From Kordiimonadaceae bacterium (GTDB lineage Bacteria; Pseudomonadota; Alphaproteobacteria; Sphingomonadales; Kordiimonadaceae): DNA of 6,336 nucleotides. The DNA is taken from positions 1-6,336 of the forward strand of contig JABABO010000374.1 in assembly GCA_014238195.1 (NCBI GenBank), given 5' to 3'. The notes under the pieces are model-generated. The model worked only from the letters and a program-made list of their open reading frames with translations, was not told the origin of the DNA and did not search any database. Below are positions 1 to 4,760 of the stretch, one piece after another (positions within the stretch are counted from its first letter, which is position 1; each line of letters begins with the position of its first letter). The position numbers were made by a program, and so were the translations under genes.

Positions 1-1041
1 ATGAGCTATGCCTTTTACAAAAAGAAAATTCCTATTCTCAGGTTAAGTGCGGCTATTCTTGGCAAGAAGGCCGCCTCGTCCCCATGGGCGAAAGTGATAG
101 ATTTATCCTTTATGTTTGGTCTTATTGGCGGGGCAGGAACCTCTCTTGCTTTGACCACACCTATGGTTTCTGCTGGCCTTTCTGAGCTTACGGGAATTGA
201 GCCAGGCACTCCCCTCGATATTTTTGTCATTGTTGTCTGTGTTTCGCTTTTTGCTGTGTCGGTTTATCTTGGCCTTGAAAAGGGCATCAAAAAGCTGGCG
301 GTTGCCAACCTTTATCTGTCAATTCTATTTTTGGTTTTTGTATTGGTTGCAGGGCCAACGGGCTTTATTTTGGCTATGGGGACACAAAGCATTGGCACAA
401 TGTTTAATAACGTCTTCACGATGATTACTTGGACCGACCCTGTGAATAAAACAGGCTTTGTTCAAAACTGGACTGTTTTCTACTGGGCTTGGTGGCTCGC
501 TTTCGCTCCCTACGTGGGTATTTTTGTGACCCGCATCTCTAAGGGTAGAACCATAAAACAAATTATTCTGTCCATGTGTGCATTCGGCAGTTTTGGGGCT
601 TGGGCTTTCTTTATTGTGCTGGGGAATTATGCCCTCTTCCTAGAGCTAGAGAATATCCTGCCAGTTGCAGCAATGGTTAATGACGGTGACGGATTTACAG
701 CCATTGCAAAAGTGATCGGCAGTCTGCCACTTGGTCATATAGCCCTTACTATTTTTACGCTGGTGGTCATTATTTTTGTGGCAACAACATACGATTCCGC
801 CAGCTACACGCTCGCGTCTGCTGCAACCAAGGAACTGCACGCAGGCGAAAACCCTGCCCGCTGGCATCGCTTATTTTGGGCATTTTTCTTAGGTGTTCTC
901 CCCATTGGATTAATGTTTATTGGCGGCTTAAAAGTTGTTCAATCAGCCACACTTCTCTCTGGATTGCCTATTGCAATCACCTTCATATTTATGAGCAGAA
1001 CTCTGCTAAAATGGTTAAAAAAAGATACCCACGGGCCTTAA
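1..1041 (+). CDS. BCCT-family transporter, C-terminal part (5' end outside window)
   Basis: This is the C-terminal 346 residues of a betaine/carnitine/choline transporter, an inner-membrane LeuT-fold carrier for quaternary ammonium compounds. The family signature N-W-T-V-F-Y-W-A-W-W is at residues 156-165 of the visible part, followed by the usual G-I-F-V-x-R-I-S-K-G-R-T loop (173-184). Several hydrophobic segments are visible, roughly 35-55, 72-90, 103-125, 158-176, 188-210, 245-265, 290-310 and 317-333. The family is usually about 500 residues or more, and the visible protein begins inside the family's core. The ATG at base 1 is therefore probably an internal Met, with the true start upstream. 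The segment G-T-S-L-A-L-T-T-P (46-54) resembles carnitine-transporter relatives, but substrate and coupling ion (Na+, H+ or exchange) cannot be set from this fragment. The gene converges with the GNAT gene, leaving 44 bp between stops. Family assignment is secure; substrate is open. Confidence 0.93.
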   Translation: MSYAFYKKKIPILRLSAAILGKKAASSPWAKVIDLSFMFGLIGGAGTSLALTTPMVSAGLSELTGIEPGTPLDIFVIVVCVSLFAVSVYLGLEKGIKKLAVANLYLSILFLVFVLVAGPTGFILAMGTQSIGTMFNNVFTMITWTDPVNKTGFVQNWTVFYWAWWLAFAPYVGIFVTRISKGRTIKQIILSMCAFGSFGAWAFFIVLGNYALFLELENILPVAAMVNDGDGFTAIAKVIGSLPLGHIALTIFTLVVIIFVATTYDSASYTLASAATKELHAGENPARWHRLFWAFFLGVLPIGLMFIGGLKVVQSATLLSGLPIAITFIFMSRTLLKWLKKDTHGP

Positions 1042-1065
1042 GTGTTTTCATTAGCTATATTTTAC

Positions 1066-1087
1066 TGGAGGAAAAATCCATTTTTTT
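1066..1087 (+). terminator. possible weak terminator after the BCCT gene
   Basis: A short inverted repeat TGGA (1066-1069) and TCCA (1077-1080) with a 7-base loop is followed directly by seven T residues (1081-1087). It lies 25 bp past the BCCT stop and runs into the stop codon of the convergent GNAT gene. The four-pair stem is weak, so the call rests mainly on the T-run and the position between convergent genes. Confidence 0.35.
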
Positions 1088-1643
1088 AGGGACTCTTAAT
1101 CACTAAATTTTTCTGCATTTTCACAAGTGGGACCTGCACACCCGTTGAAGACACATACTCAAACCGTTCAACTGTGCTGTACCCACAGGCCTGATAAAGC
1201 GGAACACCTGCCAGTGTGCCTGCTAGCGTGGATGTGGTAAAACCCGCTTGCATGGCAGAATTTTCACAGATGGCTAACACCTGTTTTCCAAGTCCACGCC
1301 GCACATGGGCTGGATGCGTGTACATAGCGCGGATACGTGCGGGTTCACTTGCTGGGTCTAGCAGCCTTGGGTCACGTCCAGCACTGTGATCACCGCCAAA
1401 CAGCGTATCCCGCATCGACCAACCACCGCACGCCGCGATCTGACCATCTGGGACATGGCGGAGCAAATAATAAGTGCCATCTTTGATCAACTGTGTATCA
1501 ATGCCCATACATTCAAAAGATGCTGAAATCTGTTCTGGTGAAAGATAAGCTGATTGCAGGCTTGAAATAGACAAAACCATCACTTCGGAAAGCAAGTCAA
1601 GGTCGCCAATTGTCGCTATTTCAAATTTAAAGCACCTGTCCAT
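1086..1643 (-). CDS. GNAT-family N-acetyltransferase
   Basis: A 185-residue protein of the GNAT fold, which transfers an acetyl group from acetyl-CoA to an amine; the acceptor is unknown and the protein is probably cytosolic. The acetyl-CoA binding motif A is visible at about residues 102-123, with a beta strand (A-R-I-R-A-M-Y-T-H-P) and the pyrophosphate loop R-R-G-L-G-K at 115-120. The motif B region follows as P-L-Y-Q-A-C-G-Y (148-155). The N-terminal 1-65 is typical GNAT beta-alpha structure, and the length suits a single-domain enzyme. The ATG at 1643 is preceded by a weak AGG about 8 bases upstream. The gene lies beyond the ATP synthase terminator, so it is probably transcribed on its own. 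No nearby gene suggests the substrate. Family is clear; specific function is not recognisable. Confidence 0.88.
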   Translation of the reverse strand: MDRCFKFEIATIGDLDLLSEVMVLSISSLQSAYLSPEQISASFECMGIDTQLIKDGTYYLLRHVPDGQIAACGGWSMRDTLFGGDHSAGRDPRLLDPASEPARIRAMYTHPAHVRRGLGKQVLAICENSAMQAGFTTSTLAGTLAGVPLYQACGYSTVERFEYVSSTGVQVPLVKMQKNLVIKSP

Positions 1644-1753
1644 AACAAAAACCTATATCAAGACCCATGAATAATGATCTTTTAATTCGCTCAGTCCTTG
1701 GGGATATTTTGAGCCCACACTAAGCCTACTATGATGATTTATTATTAACCAAT
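1644..1753. other. non-coding spacer upstream of the GNAT gene
   Basis: A 110-bp AT-rich spacer between the GNAT start codon and the ATP synthase terminator. It should carry the GNAT promoter on the minus strand, but I see no convincing -35/-10 pair. I find no RNA gene or repeat in it. Confidence 0.4.
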
Positions 1754-1783
1754 AAAAAAGCCCCGCAAAATTTGCAGGGCTTT
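1754..1783 (-). terminator. rho-independent terminator of the F0 ATP synthase operon
   Basis: Read on the minus strand, AAAGCCCTGCAAA is followed after one base by TTTGCGGGGCTTT. This is a long stem with a single U-G wobble (U opposite G in RNA), and the tip bases probably open to form the loop. The stem runs into six T residues. On the plus strand the same position is a C/A mismatch and the T-run is only three long, so the signal is directional. It starts 23 bp after the atpF stop codon and marks the end of the atpI-atpF transcript. Confidence 0.9.
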
Positions 1784-1806
1784 GGTTACACTATTTTAAA
1801 GACTGA

Positions 1807-2310
1807 TTAATTGAGCTGCGTATGCACACGTGCAATCGCATCATCGGTTAGATGCTGACCACCTTGCCCTTTTAGGACGCCGCTTAATACGCTTGTTGCC
1901 GCTTCAACAGCGACATTGACTGCAACGGCTTGGACTTCCTTAATCGCCAAAGCTTCGGCCTGTGCAATTTTGTCAGCAGCATGTTTTTCACGGCGTGCAG
2001 ACAAAGCTTTCAAATCAGCTTTGGCTTGTTCTGCCATCAGCTTTGCGTCCTCTTCAGCTTGAGCAATCATGTCTGCCGCATCTTTTTCGGCTTCGCGTTG
2101 CTTGCGTTGATATTCGGACAACAGCTTTTCAGCATCATCACGCAACTGCCGTGCGTCTTCGATCTGGCGGCGTATCGCGTCAGAGCGTTCATCCAGCATA
2201 TTCGCAATAGATTTATGCGCTTTGGCATACATCACACCGCCCATAAATACAATGAACGAACCAGCAACCCAAAACGTTGGGTCTAGGTAAAAGGCTTCAT
2301 TGGGGGCCAT
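1807..2310 (-). CDS. atpF: F0 ATP synthase subunit b
   Basis: A 167-residue b subunit, one half of the peripheral stalk that holds the F1 head still against the rotating c-ring. One N-terminal membrane helix is visible at about residues 12-29 (W-V-A-G-S-F-I-V-F-M-G-G-V-M-Y). It leads into a long, charged, alanine-rich amphipathic helix (about 32-145, with many E, K, R, Q and A) that would form the right-handed stalk coiled coil. The C-terminal end (about 130-167) would contact delta and F1. The short N-terminal P-N-E-A-F-Y-L-D-P-T-F-W matches the alphaproteobacterial b type rather than b'. The gene begins one base after the atpF' stop, with an AAGGAG ribosome site inside the end of atpF'. This fits coupled translation and equal amounts of b and b'. 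It is the last gene before the terminator. Confidence 0.95.
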   Translation of the reverse strand: MAPNEAFYLDPTFWVAGSFIVFMGGVMYAKAHKSIANMLDERSDAIRRQIEDARQLRDDAEKLLSEYQRKQREAEKDAADMIAQAEEDAKLMAEQAKADLKALSARREKHAADKIAQAEALAIKEVQAVAVNVAVEAATSVLSGVLKGQGGQHLTDDAIARVHTQLN

Positions 2311-2311
2311 C

Positions 2312-2857
2312 TTACGCTCCTTCCGCTACAGCTTTAACAGCTTTTGCCACATCCGCATCATTAGCCCCAACACCGCTTAATCTTGCAACGATGTCAGTGG
2401 CAACTTCTGTTGCAACAGTATCAACGCTGCCCAGTGCTTCCGCTTTCACAGCCGCGATTTTAGCTTCGGCGTCACTTGCTTGTTTGGCAAGCTTGGCGTC
2501 TAGCGCCGCTGTTTCCTTGGCGAGATCAGCGGCGGCGGCTTCTTTCACCTTCAAAATCGTTTCTTGTGCGCTTCTGCGGGCTTGTGCGGCTGCGGCTTCA
2601 CAGGTCGCACGGACAGTTTCTGCGTCCGCTTTCACACACTCGGCCCGATCCAGATCCTCGGCGATCCGCTCTTCCCGCTCTTCCAACACGCTCGCAATTT
2701 TGGGCAGCGCAAAACGCCACACAACAACAAAAAGCACGATGAAAGAAAGAAAAAGCCAAACCAACTGCTCTTCATATGTGGAAAAATCAAGCTGCGGCAA
2801 GCCGCCTTGTTTTTCCACTGGCACTTCTGTCATCGCATTATTAGATAAGCTCGCCAT
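2312..2857 (-). CDS. atpF': F0 ATP synthase subunit b'
   Basis: A 181-residue second b-type subunit, which pairs with b as a heterodimeric peripheral stalk in Alphaproteobacteria, other photosynthetic bacteria and chloroplasts. A hydrophilic N-terminal extension (1-18) is followed by the b' hallmark G-G-L-P-Q-L-D-F-S-T-Y (18-28). Then come one membrane helix (about 32-51), the conserved A-L-P-K-I-A-S-V-L-E-E-R-E-E-R-I segment (50-65), and a long alanine- and charge-rich coiled coil (about 60-160). The ATG at 2857 is chosen although the frame stays open upstream to 2944. The longer start would overlap atpE and add non-family sequence, whereas 2857 has a GAGAG stretch at a suitable distance. 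A second ATG at 2833 is possible but has no good ribosome site. The gene is 46 bp after atpE and one base before atpF. The symbols atpG, atpX or atpF2 are also used for it. Confidence 0.94.
   Translation of the reverse strand: MASLSNNAMTEVPVEKQGGLPQLDFSTYEEQLVWLFLSFIVLFVVVWRFALPKIASVLEEREERIAEDLDRAECVKADAETVRATCEAAAAQARRSAQETILKVKEAAAADLAKETAALDAKLAKQASDAEAKIAAVKAEALGSVDTVATEVATDIVARLSGVGANDADVAKAVKAVAEGA
2317..2322 (-). promoter_or_regulatory. ribosome binding site of atpF inside atpF'
   Basis: The minus strand reads AAGGAG six bases before the atpF ATG, within the last codons of atpF'. With the stop and start separated by a single base, this is a strong layout for translational coupling of b' and b. 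Confidence 0.85.
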
Positions 2858-2875
2858 GTATTGTCTCTCTGTTTG

Positions 2876-2894
2876 AGGTGCTAAACGCCCACCT
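2876..2894 (-). other. small hairpin between atpE and atpF'
   Basis: On the minus strand AGGTG pairs perfectly with CACCT across a 9-base loop, in the 46-bp gap between the c and b' genes. There is no T-run after it, so it is not an intrinsic terminator. A role in mRNA stability or processing that raises c-subunit output relative to b/b' is an inference from position. Confidence 0.45.
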
Positions 2895-2903
2895 TTTCGA
2901 ACA

Positions 2904-3131
2904 TTAAAGTACGAAAAGAATGATAAATGCGATAACCAGAGCAAACAACGCGACAGCTTCTGTTAGAGCAAAGCCTAATAGCAAGTTCCCAAATACTTTT
3001 GGTGCTGCTGATGGATTGCGCAAAGCGCCGTTCAAGAATGAACCAAATATATTTCCAAGACCAATACCAACACCTGCAAGTGCGATTGTTGCGATACCAG
3101 CGCCGATGGCTTTTGCTGCTTCAAGTTCCAT
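2904..3131 (-). CDS. atpE: F0 ATP synthase subunit c
   Basis: A 75-residue proteolipid that forms the rotating c-ring in the inner membrane. Two membrane helices are visible (about 8-33 and 47-74), joined by the polar loop with R-N-P at 38-40, which contacts F1. The first helix carries the glycine-rich packing motif G-V-G-I-G-L-G (20-26). The ion-carrying carboxylate is Glu58 in G-F-A-L-T-E-A. The positions that supply Gln and Ser ligands in sodium-dependent c-rings appear here as Leu25 and Ala59, so proton coupling is expected. Length and N-terminal M-E-L-E-A-A-K are typical for Alphaproteobacteria. The ATG at 3131 has a good ribosome site, AAGGA, seven bases upstream. The gene is separated from atpB by an 80-bp AT-rich leader, unlike the tight b'/b join. 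This suits the need for many more c copies than other subunits. Confidence 0.97.
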   Translation of the reverse strand: MELEAAKAIGAGIATIALAGVGIGLGNIFGSFLNGALRNPSAAPKVFGNLLLGFALTEAVALFALVIAFIILFVL

Positions 3132-3138
3132 AGTAATT

Positions 3139-3143
3139 TCCTT
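3139..3143 (-). promoter_or_regulatory. strong ribosome binding site of atpE
   Basis: The minus strand reads AAGGA seven bases before the atpE ATG, in an A/T-rich and probably unstructured leader. Together these favour high translation of the c subunit. Confidence 0.8.
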
Positions 3144-3211
3144 TATTTTAAGTCAAAGATTAAACGTTAATAGTCAGTTTTTCAAACCCATGAGCAATGC
3201 TTTCAGCCGCC

Positions 3212-3961
3212 TTAGTGCGACGGATGCATAGCATCATTCAGATAGATACAGGTCAGAATTGCGAACACATAGGCTTGCAGGAAAGCAACTAAGATTTCCA
3301 AGCCCGTCATGAAGATATTGAAGGCAAACGGCAAGACAGCGCCGAAATAACCCGCAATACCAATGCTACCCAAGCTTACGATAAAGCCTGCGAATACTTT
3401 CATCATCAAGTGACCAGCCAGCATGTTGGCGAACAAACGCACAGACAAGCTAATGGGACGGGTCAGGTACGAAAGCACTTCGATTGGGACGATCAGGGGC
3501 AGCAGCCACAAAGGCGCACCCCCTGGAACGAAAAGCTTTAGAAAACCAAGACCATGCTTGATGAAACCAATGAATGTCACACCGAGAAAAACCACCGCTG
3601 CCAAGGCGAACGTTACAATAATGTGCGACGTTACCGTAAAGCTGTAGGGGATCATGCCCAGCAAGTTAGCACCAAGGATGAACATAAAGAGCGTAAATAT
3701 AAAGGGAAAATAGGGTTTCCCTTCATTGCCTACGTTTTCTTTCACCATACCAGCGACAAATTCGTAAGCCAGTTCAACCATTGTTTGCCAACGACCTGGG
3801 ACCATAGCGCTTTTGCGCATACCACCTGTTAAAAACAGAGTGACAAGAGCAACAACGATCACCATCATCAAGGAGCTATTGGTAAATGTAGCGTCAACCC
3901 CGCCAATATTGATTGGTGCAATGGGATTGATTTCAAATTGTTCAAGAGGACTATGTGCCAC
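3212..3961 (-). CDS. atpB: F0 ATP synthase subunit a
   Basis: A 249-residue multi-spanning membrane protein that forms the two proton half-channels next to the c-ring. The essential arginine is Arg175 in L-S-V-R-L-F-A-N-M-L-A-G-H (172-184). The C-terminal channel helix G-L-E-I-L-V-A-F-L-Q-A-Y-V-F (220-233) contains the conserved Glu222 and Gln229. Membrane segments are visible near 31-46, 85-105, 112-134, 150-165, 170-195, 198-218 and 221-241. The N-terminal H-S-P-L-E-Q-F-E-I-N-P-I is the common alphaproteobacterial form. The start codon is GTG at 3961: the frame upstream reaches a TGA with no ATG, and the next Met is residue 32, inside the first membrane helix. The ribosome site is weak (GAGA-like), so GTG plus a weak site may limit its output. 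It lies 86 bp after atpI and 80 bp before atpE. Confidence 0.97.
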   Translation of the reverse strand: MAHSPLEQFEINPIAPINIGGVDATFTNSSLMMVIVVALVTLFLTGGMRKSAMVPGRWQTMVELAYEFVAGMVKENVGNEGKPYFPFIFTLFMFILGANLLGMIPYSFTVTSHIIVTFALAAVVFLGVTFIGFIKHGLGFLKLFVPGGAPLWLLPLIVPIEVLSYLTRPISLSVRLFANMLAGHLMMKVFAGFIVSLGSIGIAGYFGAVLPFAFNIFMTGLEILVAFLQAYVFAILTCIYLNDAMHPSH

Positions 3962-4047
3962 GACTATCGTCTCTTTCTTCGCTTGGCGCTCTCAACTCCC
4001 CTCACCCCACATGGTTCGGATTAGAGCAGGCTTCAAGGGCGCTAAAA

Positions 4048-4383
4048 TCAATTATCTTTGGACTGTTCTTCTTCTATGGCTTTTTGCATTGCATTTGCTT
4101 GGCGGATCACGTTGCGAATACCGGCTATAAAGCCAATCATCAAGCCAACCAAAAGCGCAGCAGGCGTAGTGCCTAACCAGTCGTCAATTGCCTTACCAAG
4201 CACTAGGCCCAAAACAACTGCGATCACCAGCTCAATCCCCATTTTCCAGGCCCTGCCTGCGGCTGAGGGTGGGGCATTATCAGTGCCGCCACTGCCTGCA
4301 TTTGTGCCATCCTGCGACACACTGCGGGCTTTTTTGAGCCGATCATCAAGTGTTGCTAGGTCATCATTTTTGTCATAAGACAT
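4048..4383 (-). CDS. atpI: ATP synthase accessory protein AtpI (AtpI/AtpZ-like)
   Basis: A 111-residue small membrane protein in the first position of the F0 operon, where AtpI normally sits. The hydrophilic N-terminus (1-45) has a charged helix and a Gly/Ser/Asn-rich linker (about 24-42). Two membrane helices follow: about 47-66 (M-G-I-E-L-V-I-A-V-V-L-G-L-V-L-G) and about 74-92 (A-A-L-L-V-G-L-M-I-G-F-I-A-G-I-R). The protein ends in a charged tail. The G-x-E in helix 1, the K-A-I-D-D-W-L loop and G-F-x-A-G-x-R-N are hallmarks of the alphaproteobacterial family. Members of the family have been linked to c-ring assembly and to Mg2+ or Ca2+ transport; which applies here is unknown. The ATG at 4383 has only a weak GAAGAG upstream. 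Its promoter and about 90 bases of leader lie upstream. Confidence 0.92.
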   Translation of the reverse strand: MSYDKNDDLATLDDRLKKARSVSQDGTNAGSGGTDNAPPSAAGRAWKMGIELVIAVVLGLVLGKAIDDWLGTTPAALLVGLMIGFIAGIRNVIRQANAMQKAIEEEQSKDN

Positions 4384-4480
4384 TTACAGAAGACTCTTCG
4401 TTAGCATGTGACTAAAGCCACGTGATCGTCAAGCCAGTGTCAGCAAATTCCAAGAATCATATACCGCCAAAGGCACGCGC

Positions 4481-4509
4481 AACATAATGAGCAGAACCGC
4501 ACCTGTCAA
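4481..4509 (-). promoter_or_regulatory. sigma70-type promoter of the F0 ATP synthase operon
   Basis: On the minus strand a perfect TTGACA (4504-4509) is followed by exactly 17 bases and TATGTT (4481-4486), which matches four of six -10 bases. Transcription would begin near 4474, giving a leader of about 90 bases before the atpI ATG. It is the best promoter match I see in the window and sits where the operon promoter is expected. Confidence 0.7.
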
Positions 4510-4512
4510 GCA

Positions 4513-4565
4513 CCTATAAGGTAATAAAGCCCCGCGCAAAAACTGTTGATTTATAGGGTTTTTTT
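4513..4565. terminator. terminator-like inverted repeat with T-run, uncertain strand
   Basis: A perfect 7-bp inverted repeat, CCTATAA (4513-4519) and TTATAGG (4551-4557), encloses 31 bases and is followed on the plus strand by seven T residues (4559-4565). No plus-strand gene precedes it. Read on the minus strand, GCGCGGGGCTTTATT resembles the right arm of the atpF terminator, but only a poor left arm (AAACCC) is present. It may be a degraded terminator for the AIM24-family gene, just before the atpI promoter. Confidence 0.3.
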
Positions 4566-4632
4566 CTATCTAAATGCTGGTCCCAGTCTATTTTAGCACT
4601 TTGATTGTTAAAAATGCTCGCTTTGGCACATG

Positions 4633-4760
4633 AGTCTTAAGCATCACAGTCTTAAGCATCACAGTCTTAAACATCCCAGTCTTAAACATCACAGTCTAAA
4701 AACGATCACAGTCTAAAAACGATTACAGTCTAAAAACGATCACAGTCTAAAAACGATCGC
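4633..4760. repeat. tandem direct-repeat array: four 15-bp and four 17-bp units, covering a stop codon
   Basis: Eight contiguous units fill 128 bp with no spacers. Read on the minus strand from the AIM24-family gene outward, there are four 17-bp units of consensus GTGATCGTTTTTAGACT (4744-4760, 4727-4743, 4710-4726, 4693-4709). Four 15-bp units of consensus GTGATGTTTAAGACT follow (4678-4692, 4663-4677, 4648-4662, 4633-4647). The 17-bp units differ by at most one base each. The outer two 15-bp units are identical to each other and carry CTTAAG. The first unit holds the last codons and TAG stop of the AIM24-family gene, so the array copies a gene end. Repeated slippage or local duplication is the simplest origin. 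Absence of spacers excludes CRISPR. Confidence 0.95.

Larger units (their letters stand above)
4384..4746. other. 363-bp intergenic region between atpI and the AIM24-family gene
   Basis: This gap holds the atpI promoter (4481-4509), an untranslated leader of about 90 bases, an inverted repeat with a T-run (4513-4565), and most of an eight-unit direct-repeat array (4633-4760). Between 4566 and 4632 I see only AT-rich sequence, with one TCCCAGTCT (4581-4589) that also occurs within the array and may be a decayed unit. A second, weaker -35-like TTGACG at 4427-4432 (minus) has no good -10 partner. I see no tRNA, riboswitch or convincing gene. Confidence 0.7.

Noticed and set aside
1..3. The ATG at base 1 as the true start of the BCCT gene
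   Set aside because: The protein would lack the N-terminal helices of the family, and the sequence begins in the middle of conserved BCCT core, so the window edge cuts the gene.
1930..2286. Plus-strand frames opposite atpF
   Set aside because: These are antisense shadows of a well-recognised gene, with no ribosome site and no recognisable protein features.
2277..2876. Plus-strand frame of 199 codons opposite atpF'
   Set aside because: It is the antisense shadow of the coiled-coil coding region, rich in Ala and Ser because of the alanine codons opposite; it has no family features.
2858..2944. Longer b' protein starting at 2944
   Set aside because: It would overlap the atpE coding end and add residues unlike the b' family; the ATG at 2857 fits the family and has a better ribosome site.
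4392..4636. GANTC sites (4392-4396, 4454-4458, 4632-4636) as CcrM methylation control of the atp promoter
   Set aside because: Three sites in about 250 bp is only modestly above chance, none overlaps the -35 or -10, and other GANTC sites occur inside unrelated genes.
4633..4760. CRISPR array or plasmid-type iterons
   Set aside because: The units touch each other with no spacers and are too short for CRISPR. No replication or cas gene is near, and the array overlaps a gene end.
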